A stretch of DNA of 64,000 nucleotides from Plantago major (taxonomy: Eukaryota > Streptophyta > Magnoliopsida > Lamiales > Plantaginaceae). Below the pieces are notes generated by a model, which ran no database searches, had not been told where the DNA came from, and saw nothing but the letters and a program-made list of their open reading frames with translations. Each line of letters begins with the position of its first letter. The stretch's first letter is position 1. Made by a program: the position numbers and the translations under genes. The stretch is from assembly GCA_026545765.1 (NCBI GenBank), contig CM048844.1, positions 73,985,590-74,049,589 of the forward strand, in the 5' to 3' direction. Shown here piece after piece: positions 34,001 to 50,100 of the stretch.

Positions 34001-37000
34001 GGTAGTTCTAGTTTTTTTTGTGAAACACTCGATAGAGTTAGTTTGTGTCAAATTTTATTCACATGATATGGTTTGTGGTATAAAACCTATTCTACGCAAT
34101 ATTGAACTATTTTGGTTGATCGAACCTCGATTTAAAAATGTATTTTTGAGACATCTAGTTTTCGAGAAAACCCAAAGGGGTTAGTACACCGTTTTTTGTG
34201 AAAACACTCCATGGGGTTAGTTTGTGTCAAATTTTATTCACATGACATGGTTTGTGGTAAAAAAAACTATTCTATGCACATATTGACATATTTTGGTTGA
34301 TCGAACCTCAATTTTAAAACGTATTTACGAGACCTCTTGTCTTCAATAAAACTCAAAGGGGGGTAGTACACGATTTTTTTGTGAAACACTCGATAGAGTT
34401 AGTTTGTGTCAAATTTTATTCACATGATATGGTTTGTGGTATAAAACCTATTCTACGCACATATTGAACTATTTTGGTTGATCGAACCTCGATTTAAAAA
34501 TGTATTTTTGAGACATCTAGTTTTCGAGAAAACCCAAAGGGGTTAGTACACCGTTTTTTGTGAAAACACTCCATGGGGTTAGTTTGTGTCAAATTTTATT
34601 CACATGACATGGTTTGTGGTAAAAAAAACTATTCTATGCACATATTGACATATTTTGGTTGATCGAACCTGAATTTTAAAACGTATTTACGAGACCTCTT
34701 GTCTTCAATAAAACTCAAAGGGGGGTAGTACACGATTTTTTGTGAAACACTCGATAGAGTTAGTTTGTGTCAAATTTTATTCACATGATATGGTTTGTGG
34801 TATGAAACCTACTCTATTTATATTGAACTATTTTGGTTGATCGAACCTCGATTTAAAATGTATTTTGGGACATCTAGTTTTCGAGAAAACCTAAAGGGGT
34901 TAGTACACGGTTTTTTGTGAAAACACTCCATGGGGTTAGTTTGTGTCAAATTTTATTCACATGACATGGTTTGTGGTAAAAAAAACTATTCTATGCACAT
35001 ATTGACATATTTTGGTTGATCGAACCTCAATTTTAAAACGTATTTCAGAGACCTCTTGTCTTCAATAAAACTCAAAGGGGGTAGTACACGATTTTTTGTG
35101 AAACACTCGATAGAGTTAGTTTGTGTCAAATTTTATTCACATGATATGGTTTGTGGTATAAAACCTATTCTACGCACATATTGAACTATTTTGGTTGATC
35201 GAACCTCGATTTAAAAATGTATTTTTGAGACATCTAGTTTTCGAGAAAACCCAAAGGGGTTAGTACACGGTTTTTTGTGAAAACACTCCATGGGGTTAGT
35301 TTGTGTCAAATTTTATTCACATGACATGGTTTGTGGTAAAAAAAACTATTCTATGCACATATTGACATATTTTGGTTGATCGAACCTCAATTTTAAAACG
35401 TATTTACGAGACCTCTTGTCTTCAATAAAACTCAAAGGGGGTAGTACACGATTTTTTGTGAAACACTCGATAGAGTTAGTTTGTGTCAAATTTTATTCAC
35501 ATGATATGGTTTGTGGTATGAAACCTATTCTACAAACATATTGAAATAATTTGATTTATCGTACCTCGATTATAAAAATGTATTTTGAGACATCTAGTGT
35601 TCGAGAAAACCCAAAGGGGTTAGTACACGGTTTTTTGTGAAAACACTCCATGGGGTTAGTTTGTGTCAAATTTTATTCACATGACATGGTTTGTGGTAAA
35701 AAAAACTATTCTATGCACATATTGACATATTTTGGTTGATCGAACCTCAATTTTAAAACGTATTTACGAGACCTCTTGTCTTCAATAAAACTCAAAGGGG
35801 GTAGTACACGATTTATTGTGAAACACTCGATAGAGTTAGTTTGTGTCAAATTTTATTCACATGATATGGTTTGTGGTATAAAACCTATTCTACGCACATA
35901 TTGAACTATTTTGGTTGATCGAACCTCGAATTAAAAACTTATTTTTGGGACATCTAGTTTTCGAGAAAACCCAAAGGGGTTAGTACACGGTTTTTTGTGA
36001 AAACACTCCATGGGGTTAGTTTGTGTCAAATTTTATTCAAATGACATGGTTTGTGGTATAAAAACTATTCTACGCATTATTGAACTATTTTGGTTGATCG
36101 AACCTCGATTTAAAAGCGTATTCTGAGACCTCTTGTCTTCAATAAAACTCAAAGGGGTTGTACTCGATTTTTGTGAAACACTCGATAGAGTTAGTTTTTG
36201 TCAAATTTTATTCACATGATTTGGTTTGTGGTATAAAACCTATTCTACTTAATATTGAACTATTTTGGTTGATCGAACCTCGATTTAAAAATGTATTTTG
36301 AGACATCTAGTTTTCGAGAAAACCCAAAGGGGTTAGTACACTTTTTTGTGAAAACACTCCATGGGGTTAGTTTGTGTCAAATTTTATTCACATGACATGG
36401 TTTGTGGTAAAAAAAACTATTCTATGCACATATTGACATATTTTGGTTGATCGAACCTCTATTTTAAAAAGTATTTTTGAGACATCTTGTCTTCAATAAA
36501 ACTCAAAGGGGGTAGTACACGATTTTTTGTGAAACACTCGATAGAGTTAGTTTGTGTCAAATTTTATTCACATGATATGGTTTGTGGTATAAAACCTATT
36601 CTACACATATTTAACTATTTTGGTTGATCGAACCTCGATTTAAAAATGTATTTTTGAGACATCTAGTTTTCGAGAAAACCCAAAGGGGTTAGTACACCGT
36701 TTTTTGTGAAAACACTCCATGGGGTTAGTTTGTGTCAAATTTTATTCACATGACATGGTTTGTGGTAAAAAAAACTATTATATGCACATATTGACATATT
36801 TTGGTTGATCGAACCTGAATTTTAAAACGTATTTCTGAGACCTCTTGTCTTCAATAAAACTCAAAGGGGGTAGTACACGATTTTTTGTGAAACACTCGAT
36901 AGAGTTAGTTGTGTCAAATTTTATTCACATGATATGGTTTGTGGTATAAAACCTATTCTACACATATTGAACTATTTTGGTTGATCGAACCTCGAATTAA

Positions 37001-40000
37001 AAACTTATTTTTGGGACATCTAGTTTTCGAGAAAACCCAAAGGGGTTAGTACACGGTTTTTTGTGAAAACACTCCATGGGGTTAGTTTGTGTCAAATTTT
37101 ATTCAAATGACATGGTTTGTGGTATAAAACTTATTCTATGCACTTATTGAACTATTTTGGTTGATCGAGCTCAATTTAAAACGTATTCTGAGACCTCTTG
37201 TCTTCAATAAAACTCAAAGGGGGTTGTACTCGATTTTTTGTGAAACACTCGATAGAGTTAGTTTTTGTCAAATTTTATTCACATGATGTGGTTTGTGGTA
37301 TAAAACCTATTCTACGCACATATTGAACTATTTTGGTTGAACGAACCTCGATTTAAAAATGTATTTTTGAGACATCTAGTTTTCGAGAAAACCCAAAGGG
37401 GTTAGTACACGGTTTTTTGTGAAAACACTCCATGGGGTTAGTTTGTGTCAAATTTTATTCACATGACATGGTTTGTGGTAAAAAAAACTATTCTATGCAC
37501 ATATTGACATATTTTGGTTGATCGAACCTCAATTTTAAAACGTATTTACGAGACCTCTTGTCTTCAATAAAACTCAAAGGGGGGTAGTACACGATTTTTT
37601 TGTGAAACACTCGATAGAGTTAGTTTGTGTCAAATTTTATTCACATGATATGGTTTGTGGTATAAAACCTATTCTACGCAATATTGAACTATTTTGGTTG
37701 ATCGAACCTCGATTTAAAAATGTATTTTTGAGACATCTAGTTTTCGAGAAAACCCAAAGGGGTTAGTACACGGTTTTGTGAAAACACTCCATGGGTTAGT
37801 TTGTGTCAAATTTTATTCACATGACATGGTTTGTGGTAAAAAACTATTCTATGCACATATTGACATATTTTGGTTGATCGAACCTCAATTTTAAAACGTA
37901 TTTCTGAGACCTCTTGTCTTCAATAAAACTCAAAGGGGGTAGTACACGATTTTTTGTGAAACACTCGATAGAGTTAGTTTGTGTCAAATTTTATTCACAT
38001 GATATGGTTTGTGGTATAAAACCTATTCTACGCAATATTGAACTATTTTGGTTGATCGAACCTCGATTTAAAAATGTATTTTTGAGACATCTAGTTTTCG
38101 AGAAAACCCAAAGGGGTTAGTACACGGTTTTTTGTGAAAACACTCCATGGGGTTAGTTTGTGTCAAATTTTATTCACATGACATGGTTTGTGGTAAAAAA
38201 AACTATTCTATGCACATATTGACATATTTTGGTTGATCGAACCTCAATTATTAAAACGTATTATTTGAGACCTCTTGTCTTCAATAAAACTCAAAGGGGG
38301 TAGTACACGATTTTTTGTGAAACACTCGATAGAGTTAGTTTGTGTCAAATTTTATTCACATGATATGGTTTGTGGTATAAAACCTGTTCTACGCAAATAT
38401 ATTGAACTATTTTGGTTGAACGAACCTCGATTTAAAAATGTATTTTTGAGACATCTAGTTTTCGAGAAAACCCAAAGGGGTTAGTACACGGTTTTTTGTG
38501 AAAACACTCCATGGGGTTAGTTTGTGTCAAATTTTATTCACATGACATGGTTTGTGGTAAAAAAAACTATTCTATGCACATATTGACATATTTTGGTTGA
38601 TCGAACCTCAATTTTAAAACGTATTTACGAGACCTCTTGTCTTCAATAAAACTCAAAGGGGGGTAGTACACGATTTTTTTGTGAAACACTCGATAGAGTT
38701 AGTTTGTGTCAAATTTTATTCACATGATATGGTTTGTGGTATAAAACCTATTCTACGCAATATTGAACTATTTTGGTTGATCGAACCTCGATTTAAAAAT
38801 GTATTTTTGAGACATCTAGTTTTCGAGAAAACCCAAAGGGGTTAGTACACGGTTTTTTGTGAAAACACTCCATGGGTTAGTTTGTGTCAAATTTTATTCA
38901 CATGACATGGTTTGTGGTAAAAAAAACTATTCTATGCACATATTGACATATTTTGGTTGATCGAACCTCAATTTTAAAACGTATTTCTGAGACCTCTTGT
39001 CTTCAATAAAACTCAAAGGGGGTAGTACACGATTTTTTGTGAAACACTCGATAGAGTTAGTTTGTGTCAAATTTTATTCACATGATATGGTTTGTGGTAT
39101 AAAACCTATTCTACGCACATATTGAACTATTTTGGTTGATCGAACCTCGATTTAAAAATGTATTTTTGAGACATCTAGTTTTCGAGAAAACCCAAAGGGG
39201 TTAGTACACGGTTTTTTGTGAAAACACTCCATGGGGTTAGTTTGTGTCAAATTTTATTCACATGACATGGTTTGTGGTAAAAAAAACTATTCTATGCACA
39301 TATTGACATATTTTGGTTGATCGAACCTCAATTTTAAAACGTATTTCTGAGACCTCTTGTCTTCAATAAAACTCAAAGGGGGTAGTACACGATTTTTTGT
39401 GAAACACTCGATAGAGTTAGTTTGTGTCAAATTTTATTCACATGATATGGTTTGTGGTATAAAACCTATTCTACGCAATATTGAACTATTTTGGTTGATC
39501 GAACCTCGATTTAAAAATGTATTTTTGAGACATCTAGTTTTCGAGAAAACCCAAAGGGGTTAGTACACGGTTTTTTGTGAAAACACTCCATGGGGTTAGT
39601 TTGTGTCAAATTTTATTCACATGACATGGTTTGTGGTAAAAAAAACTATTCTATGCACATATTGACATATTTTGGTTGATCGAACCTCAATTTTAAAACG
39701 TATTTACGAGACCTCTTCTCTTCAATAAAACTCAAAGGGGGGTAGTACACGATTTATTGTGAAACACTCGATAGAGTCAGTGTGTGTCAAATTTTGTTCA
39801 CATGATATGTTTTGTGGTATAAAACCTATTCTATGCACATATTGAACTATTTTGGTTGATCGAACCTCGAATTAAAAACTTATTTTTGGGACATCTAGTT
39901 TTCGAGAAAACCCAAAGGGGTTAGTACACGGTTTTTTGTGAAAACACTCCATGGGGTTAGTTTGTGTCAAATTTTATTCAAATGACATGGTTTGTGGTAT

Positions 40001-43000
40001 AAAAACTATTCTACGCACTTATTGAACTATTTTGGTTGATCGAAGCTCGACTTAAAAACGTATTTACGAGACCTCTTGTCTTCAATAAAACTCAAAGGGG
40101 GTTGTACTCGAATTTTTGTGAAACACTCGATAGAGTTAGTTTTTGTCAAATTTTATTCACATGATATGGTTTGTGGTATAAAACCTATTCTACGCACATA
40201 TTGAACTATTTTGGTTGATCGAACCTCGATTTAAAAATGTATTTTTGAGACATCTAGTTTTCGAGAAAACCCAAAGGGGTTAGTACACGGTTTTTTGTGA
40301 AAACACTCCATGGGGTTAGTTTGTGTCAAATTTTATTCAAATGACATGGTTTGTGGTATAAAAACTATTCTACGCACTTATTGAACTATTTTGGTTGATC
40401 GAAGCTCGACTTAAAAACGTATTACGAGACCTCTTGTCTTCAATAAAACTCAAAGGGGGTTGTACTCGATTTTGTGAAACACTCGATAGAGTTAGTTTGT
40501 GTCAAATTTTATTCACATGATATGGTTTGTGGTATAAAACCTATTCTACGCACATATTGAACTATTTTGGTTGATCGAACCTCGATTTAAAAATGTATTT
40601 TTGAGACATCTAGTTTTCGAGAAAACCCAAAGGGGTTAGTACACGGTTTTTTGTGAAAACACTCCATGGGGTTAGTTTGTGTCAAATTTTATTCAAATGA
40701 CATGGTTTGTGGTATAAAAACTATTCTACGCACTTATTGAACTATTTTGGTTGATCGAACCTCGATTTTAAAACGTATTTACGAGACCTCTTGTCTTCAA
40801 TAAAACTCAAAGGGGGTTGTACTCGATTTTTTGTGAAACACTCGATAGAGTTAGTTTGTGTCAAATTTTATTCACATGATATGGTTTGTGGTATAAAACC
40901 TATTCTACGCACATATTGAACTATTTTGGTTGATCGAACCTCAGATTAAAAACGTATTTTTGGGACAACAAGGTTTCGAGAAACCCCGAAGGGATTAGTA
41001 CACAGTTTTTGTGAAAACACTCAATGGGGTTAGTTTGTGCCTAATTTTATTCGCATGACATGGTTTGTGGTATAAAAACTATTCTATGCACATATTGAAC
41101 TATTTTGGTTGATCGAACCTCGATTTATAAACGTAATTACGAGACCTCTTGTCTTCAGTAAAACTCAAAGGGGTTGTACGATTTTTTGATTTTGTGAAAC
41201 ACTCGATAGGGTTAGTTTTTTCAAATTTTATTCACATGATATGGTTTGTGGTATAAAACCTATTCTATGAACATATTGAACTATTTTGGTTGATCGAACC
41301 CGATTTAAAAATGTATTTTTGAGACATCTAGTTTTCGAGAAAACCCAAAGGGTTAGTACACGGTTTTTTGTGAAAACACTCCATGGGGTTAGTTTGTGTC
41401 AAATTTTATTCACATGACATGGTTTGTGGTAAAAAAAACTATTCTATGCACATATTGAACTATTTTGGTTGATCGAACCTCGATTTAAAAACGTATTTCC
41501 GAGACCTCTTGTCTTCAATAAAACTCAAAGGGGGTAGTACACGATTTTTTGTGAAACACTCGATAGAGTTAGTTTGTGTCAAATTTTATTCACATGATAT
41601 GGTTTGTGGTATAAAACCTATTCTACGCACATATTGAACTATTTTGGTTGATCGAACCTCGATTTAAAAATGTATTTTAGAGACATCTAGTTTTCGAGAA
41701 AACCCAAAGGGGTTAGTACACGGTTTTTTGTGAAAACACTCCATGGGGTTAGTTTGTGTCAAATTTTATTCACATGACATGGTTTGTGGTAAAAAAAACT
41801 ATTCTATGCACATATTGACATATTTTGGTTGATCGAACCTGAATTGTAAAACGTATTCTGAGACCTCTTCTTCAATAAAATTCAAAGGGGGTAGTACACG
41901 ATTTATTGTGAAACACTCGATAGAGTTAGTGTGTGTCAAATTTTGTTCACATGATATGTTTTGTGGTATAAAACCTATTCTATGCACATATTGAACTATT
42001 TTGGTTGATCGAACCTCGAATTAAAAACTTATTTTTGGGACATCTAGTTTTCGAGAAAACCCAAAGGGGTTAGTACACGGTTTTTAGTGAAAACACTCCA
42101 TGGGGTTAGTTTGTGTCAAATTTTATTCACATGACATGGTTTGTGGTAAAAAAAACTATTCTATGCACATATTGACATATTTTGGTTGATCGAACCTCAA
42201 TTTTAAAACGATTTATTTGAGACCTCTTGTCTTCAATAAAACTCAAAGGGGTAGTACGATTTTTTTGTGAAACACTCGATAGAGTTAGTTTTTGTCAAAT
42301 TTTATTCACATGATATGGTTTGTGGAATAAAACCTATTCTACGCATTATATTGAACTATTTTGGTTGATCGAACCTCGATTTAAAAATGTATTTTGAGAC
42401 ATCTAGTTTTGAGAAAACCCAAAGGGTTAGTACACGGTTTTTGTGAAAACACTCCATGGGGTTAGTTTGTCAAATTTTATTCACATGACATGGTTTGTGG
42501 TAAAAAAAACTACTCTATGCACATATTGACATATTTTGGTTGATCGAACCTCAATTTTAAAACGTATTCTGAGACCTCTTCAATAAAACTCAAAGGGGTA
42601 GTACACGATTTTTGTGAAACACTCGATAGAGTTAGTTGTGTCAAATTTTGTTCACATGATATGTTTTGTGGTATAAAACCTATTCTATGCACATATTGAA
42701 CTATTTTGGTTGATCGAACCTCGAATTAAAAACTTATTTTTGGGACATCTAGTTTTCGAGAAAACCCAAAGGGGTTAGTACACGGTTTTTTGTGAAAACA
42801 CTCCATGGGGTTAGTTTGTGTCAAATTTTATTCAAATGACATGGTTTGTGGTATAAAAACTATTCTACGCACTTATTGAACTATTTTGGTTGATCGAAGC
42901 TCAATTTAAAACGTATTCTGAGACCTCTTGTCTTCAATAAAACTCAAAGGGGGTTGTACTCGATTTTTTGTGAAACACTCGATAAAGTTAGTTTTTGTCA

Positions 43001-43859
43001 AATTTTATTCACATGATATGGTTTGTGGTATAAAACCTATTCTACGCAATATTGAACTATTTTGGTTGATCGAACCTCGATTTAAAAATGTATTTTTGAG
43101 ACATCTAGTTTTCGAGAAAACCCAAAGGGGTTAGTACACGGTTTTTTGTGAAAACACTCCATGGGGTTAGTTTGTGTCAAATTTTATTCACATGACATGG
43201 TTTGTGGTAAAAAAAACTATTCTATGCACATATTGACATATTTTGGTTGATCGAACCTCAATTTTAAAACGTATTTACGAGACCTCTTCTCTTCAATAAA
43301 ATTCAAAGGGGGTAGTACACGATTTATTGTGAAACACTCGATAGAGTTAGTGTGTGTCAAATTTTGTTCACATGATATGTTTTGTGGTATAAAACCTATT
43401 CTATGCACATATTGAACTATTTTGGTTGATCGAACCTCGAATTAAAAAATTATTTTAGTGACATCTAGTTTTAGAAAAACCCAAAGGGTTAGTACACGTT
43501 TTTGTGAAAACACTCCATGGGGTTAGTTTGTGTCAAATTTTATTCAAATGACATGGTTTGTGGTATAAAAACTATTCTACGCACTTATTGAACTATTTTG
43601 GTTGATCGAAGCTCGACTTAAAAACGTATTTACGAGACCTCTTGTCTTCAATAAAACTCAAAGGGGGTTGTACTCGATTTTTTGTGAAACACTCGATAGA
43701 GTTAGTTTTTGTCAAATTTTATTCACATGATATGGTTTGTGGTATAAAACCTATTCTACGCACATATTGAACTATTTTGGTTGATCGAACCTCGATTTAA
43801 AAATGTATTTTTGAGACATCTAGTTTTCGAGAAAACCCAAAGGGGTTAGTACACGGTTT

Positions 43860-46800
43860 TTTGTGAAAACACTCCATGGGGTTAGTTTGTGTCAAATTTT
43901 ATTCACATGACATGGTTTGTGGTAAAAAAAACTATTCTATGCACATATTGACATATTTTGGTTGATCGAACCTCAATTTTAAAACGTATTTACGAGACCT
44001 CTTCTCTTCAATAAAACTCAAAGGGGGGTAGTACACGATTTATTGTGAAACACTCGATAGAGTCAGTGTGTGTCAAATTTTGTTCACATGATATGTTTTG
44101 TGGTATAAAACCTATTCTATGCACATATTGAACTATTTTGGTTGATCGAACCTCGAATTAAAAACTTATTTTTGGGACATCTAGTTTTCGAGAAAACCCA
44201 AAGGGGTTAGTACACGGTTTTTTGTGAAAACACTCCATGGGGTTAGTTTGTGTCAAATTTTATTCAAATGACATGGTTTGTGGTATAAAAACTATTCTAT
44301 GCACATATTGAACTATTTTGGTTGATCGAACCTCGATTTATAAACGTAATTACGAGACCTCTTGTCTTCAATAAAACTCAAAGGGGGTTGTACTCGATTT
44401 TTTGTGAAACACTCGATAGAGTTAGTTTTTGTCAAATTTTATTCACATGATGTGGTTTGTGGTATAAAACCTATTCTACGCACATATTGAACTATTTTGG
44501 TTGAACGAACCTCGATTTAAAAATGTATTTTTGAGACATCTAGTTTTCGAGAAAACCCAAAGGGGTTAGTACACCGTTTTTTGTGAAAACACTCCATGGG
44601 GTTAGTTTGTGTCAAATTTTATTCACATGACATGGTTTGTGGTATAAAAACTATTCTACGCACTTATTGAACTATTTTGGTTGCTCGAACCTCGACTTAA
44701 AAACGTATTTACGAGACCTCTTGTCTTCAATAAAACTCAAAGGGGGTAGTACACGATTTTTTTGTGAAACACTCGATAGAGTTAGTTTGTGTCAAATTTT
44801 ATTCACATGATATGGTTTGTGGTATAAAACCTATTCTACGCACATATTGAACTATTTTGGTTGATCGAACCTCGATTTAAAAATGTATTTTTGAGACATC
44901 TAGTTTTCGAGAAAACCCAAAGGGGTTAGTACACGGTTTTTTGTGAAAACACTCCATGGGGTTAGTTTGTGTCAAATTTTATTCACATGACATGGTTTGT
45001 GGTAAAAAAAACTATTCTATGCACATATTGACATATTTTGGTTGATCGAACCTCAATTTTAAAACGTATTTACGAGACCTCTTCTCTTCAATAAAACTCA
45101 AAGGGGGGTAGTACACGATTTATTGTGAAACACTCGATAGAGTCAGTGTGTGTCAAATTTTGTTCACATGATATGTTTTGTGGTATAAAACCTATTCTAT
45201 GCACATATTGAACTATTTTGGTTGATCGAACCTCGAATTAAAAACTTATTTTTGGGACATCTAGTTTTCGAGAAAACCCAAAGGGGTTAGTACACGGTTT
45301 TTTGTGAAAACACTCCATGGGGTTAGTTTGTGTCAAATTTTATTCAAATGACATGGTTTGTGGTATAAAAACTATTCTACGCACTTATTGAACTATTTTG
45401 GTTGATCGAAGCTCGACTTAAAAACGTATTTACGAGACCTCTTGTCTTCAATAAAACTCAAAGGGGGTTGTACTCGATTTTTTGTGAAACACTCGATAGA
45501 GTTAGTTTTTGTCAAATTTTATTCACATGATGTGGTTTGTGGTATAAAACGTATTCTACGCACATATTGAACTATTTTGGTTGAACGAACCTCGATTTAA
45601 AAATGTATTTTTGAGACATCTAGTTTTCGAGAAAACCCAAAGGGGTTAGTACACGGTTTTTTGTGAAAACACTCCATGGGTTAGTTTGTGTCAAATTTTA
45701 TTCAACTGACATGGTTTGTGGTATAAAAACTATTCTACGCACTTATTGAACTATTTTGGTTGCTCGAACCTCGACTTAAAAACGTATTTACGAGACCTCT
45801 TGTCTTCAATAAAACTCAAAGGGGGTAGTACACGATTTTTTTGTCAAACACTCGATAGAGTTAGTTTTTGTCAAATTTTATTCACATGATATGGTTTTTG
45901 GAATAAAACCTATTCTACGCACATATTGAACTATTTTGGTTGATCGAACCTCGATTTAAAAATGTATTTTTGAGACATCTAGTTTTCGAGAAAACCCAAA
46001 GGGGTTAGTACACGGTTTTTTGTGAAAACACTCCATGGGGTTAGTTTGAGTCAAATTTTATTCACATGACATTGTTTGTGGTAAAAAAAACTATTCTATG
46101 CACATATTGACATATTTTGGTTGATCGAACCTCAATTTTAAAACGTATTTACGAGACCTCTTCTCTTCAATAAAACTCAAAGGGGGGTAGTACACGATTT
46201 ATTGTGAAACACTCGATAGAGTCAGTGTGTGTCAAATTTTGTTCACATGATATGTTTTGTGGTATAAAACCTATTCTATGCACATATTGAACTATTTTGG
46301 TTGATCGAACCTCGAATTAAAAACTTATTTTTGGGACATCTAGTTTTCGAGAAAACCCAAAGGGGTTAGTACACGGTTTTTTGTGAAAACACTCCATGGG
46401 GTTAGTTTGTGTCAAATTTTATTCAAATGACATGGTTTGTGGTATAAAAACTATTCTACGCACTTATTGAACTATTTTGGTTGATCGAAGCTCGACTTAA
46501 AAACGTATTTACGAGACCTCTTGTCTTCAATAAAACTCAAAGGGGGTTGTACTCGATTTTTTGTGAAACACTCGATAGAGTTAGTTTTTGTCAAATTTTA
46601 TTCACATGATGTGGTTTGTGGTATAAAACCTATTCTACGCACATATTGAACTATTTTGGTTGAACGAACCTCGATTTAAAAATGTATTTTAGAGACATCT
46701 AGTTTTCGAGAAAACCCAAAGGGGTTAGTACACGGTTTTTTGTGAAAACACTCCATGGGGTTAGTTTGTGTCAAATTTTATTCACATGACATGGTTTGTG

Positions 46801-47100
46801 GTAAAAAAAACTATTCTATGCACATATTGACATATTTTGGTTGATCGAACCTCAATTTTAAAACGTATTTACGAGACCTCTTGTCTTCAATAAAACTCAA
46901 AGGGGGTAGTACACGATTTATTGTGAAACACTCGATAGAGTTAGTTTTTGTCAAATTTTATTCACATGATATGTTTTGTGGTATAAAACCTATTCTATGC
47001 ACATATTGAACTATTTTGGTTGATCGAACCTCAATTTAAAACTTATTTTTGGGACATCAAGTTTTCGAAAACCCAAAGGGGTTAGTACACGGTTTTTTGT
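43860..47100. repeat. 1,080-bp (three-dimer) higher-order units, about three copies
   Basis: The marker variant GAGTCAGTGTGTGTC falls near 44060, 45140 and 46219, i.e. 1,080 and 1,079 bp apart. Whole 60-base stretches are identical at that offset (44041-44280 against 45121-45360), with scattered differences elsewhere. This is a hexamer of 180-bp monomers and indicates recent local amplification. Confidence 0.85.
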
Positions 47101-50100
47101 GAAAACACTCCATGGGGTTAGTTTGTGTCAAATTTTATTCAAATGACATGGTTTGTGGTATAAAAACTATTATACGCACGTATTGAACTATTTTGGTTGA
47201 TAGAGCTCAATTTAAAACGTATTCTGAGACCTCTTGTCTTCAATAAAACTCAAAGGGGTTGTACCGATTTTTTTTGTGAAACACTCGATAGAGTTAGTTT
47301 GTGTCAAATTTTATTCACATGATATGGTTTGTGGTATAAAACCTATTCTACGCACATATTGAACTATTTTGGTTGATCGAACCTCGATTTAAAAATGTAT
47401 TTTAGAGACATCTAGTTTTCGAGAAAACCCAAAGGGGTTAGTACACGGTTTTTTGTGAAAACACTCCATGGGGTTAGTTTGTGTCAAATTTTATTCACAT
47501 GACATGGTTTGTGGTAAAAAAAACTATTCTATGCACATATTGACATATTTTGGTTGATCGAACCTCAATTTTAAAACGTATTCTGAGACCTCTTCTCTTC
47601 AATAAAACTCAAAGGGGGGTAGTACACGATTTATTGTGAAACACTCGATAGAGTCAGTGTGTGTCAAATTTTGTTCACATGATATGTTTTGTGGTATAAA
47701 ACCTATTCTATGCACATATTGAACTATTTTGGTTGATCGAACCTCGAATTAAGAACTTATTTTTGGGACATCTAGTTTTCGAGAAAACCCGAAGGGGTTA
47801 GTACACGGTTTTTTGTGAAAACACTCCATGGGGTTAGTTTGTGTCAAATTTTATTCAAATGACATGGTTTGTGGTATAAAAACTATTCTACGCACTTATT
47901 GAACTATTTTGGTTGATCGAAGCTCGACTTAAAACGTATTCTGAGACCTCTTGTCTTCAATAAAACTCAAAGGGGGTTGTACTCGATTTTTTGTGAAACA
48001 CTCGATAGAGTTAGTTTTTGTCAAATTTTATTCACATGATATGGTTTTTGGTATAAAACATATTCTACGCACATATTGAACTATTTTGGTTGATCGAACC
48101 TCGATTTAAAAATGTATTTTTGAGACATTAGTTTTCGAGAAAACCCAAAGGGTTAGTACACGGTTTTTTGTGAAAACACTCCATGGGGTTAGTTTGTGTC
48201 AAATTTTATTCACATGACATGGTTTGTGGTATAAAAACTATTCTACGCACATATTGAACTATTTTGGTTGATCGAACTCAATTTAAAAGCGTATTCTGAG
48301 ACCTCTTGTCTTCAATAAAACTCAAAGGGGTAGTACCGATTTTTTGTCAAACACTCGATAGAGTTAGTTTTTGTCAAATTTTATTCACATGATATGGTTT
48401 GTGGTATAAAACCTATTCTATTACATATTGAACTATTTTGGTTGATCGAACCTCGATTTAAAAATGTATTTTTGAGACATCTAGTTTTCGAGAAACCCAA
48501 AGGGTTAGTACACGGTTTTTTGTGAAAACACTCCATGGGGTTAGTTTGTGTCAAATTTTATTCACATGACATTGTTTGTGGTAAAAAAAACTATTCTATG
48601 CACATATTGACATATTTTGGTTGATCGAACCTCAATTTTAAAACGTATTCTGAGACCTCTTCAATAAAACTCAAAGGGGGGTAGTACACGATTTTTTTGT
48701 GAAACACTCGATAGAGTTAGTTTTTGTCAAATTTTATTCACATGATATGGTTTGTGGAATAAAACCTATTCTGTGCACATATTGAACTATTTTGGTTGAT
48801 CGAACCTCGAATTAAAAACTTATTTTTGGGACATCTAGTTTTCGAGAAAACCCAAAGGGGTTAGTACACGGTTTTTTGTGAAAACACTCCATGGGGTTAG
48901 TTTGTGTCAAATTTTATTCAAATGACATGGTTTGTGGTATAAAAACTATTCTACGCACTTATTGAACTATTTTGGTTGATCGAAGCTCGACTTAAAAACG
49001 TATTTACGAGACCTCTTGTCTTCAATAAAACTCAAAGGGGGTTGTACTCGATTTTTTGTGAAACACTCGATAGAGTTAGTTTTTTTCAAATTTTATTCAC
49101 ATGATATGGTTTGTGGTATAAAACCTGTTCTACGCAAATATATTGAACTATTTTGGTTGAACGAACCTCGATTTAAAAATGTATTTTTGAGACATCTAGT
49201 TTTCGAGAAAACCCAAAGGGGTTAGTACACGGTTTTTTGTGAAAACACTCCATGGGGTTAGTTTGTGTCAAATTTTATTCACATGACATGGTTTGTGGTA
49301 AAAAAAACTATTCTATGCACATATTGACATATTTTGGTTGATCGAACCTCAATTTTAAAACGTATTTACGAGACCTCTTGTCTTCAATAAAACTCAAAGG
49401 GGGTAGTACACGATTTATTGTGAAACACTCGATAGAGTCAGTGTGTGTCAAATTTTGTTCACATGATATGTTTTGTGGTATAAAACCTATTCTATGCACA
49501 TATTGAACTATTTTGGTTGATCGAACCTCGAATTAAAAACTTATTTTTGGGACATCTAGTTTTCGAAAAAACCCAAAGGGGTTAGTACACGGTTTTTGTG
49601 AAAACACTCCATGGGGTTAGTTTGTGTCAAATTTTATTCACATGACATGGTTTGTGGTATAAAAACTATTCTACGCACATATTGAACTATTTTGGTTGAG
49701 CGAACTCGACTTAAAACGTATTCTGAGACCTCTTGTCTTCAATAAAACTCAAAGGGGTTGTACTCGATTTTTGTGAAAAACTCGATAGATTTAGTTTTTG
49801 TCAAATTTTATTCACATGATATGGTTTGTGGTATAAAACCTATTCTACGCACATATTGAACTATTTTGGTTGATCGAACCTCGATTTAAAAATGTATTTT
49901 TGAGACATTAGTTTTCGAGAAACCCCAAAGGGATTAGTACACAGTTTTTGTGAAAACACTCAATGGGATTAGTTTGTGTCTAATTTTATTCACATGACAT
50001 GGTTTGTGGTATAAAAACTATTCTACGCACTTATTGAACTATTTTGGTTGATCGAACCTCGATTTAAAAACGTATTTACGAGACCTCTTGTCTTCAATAA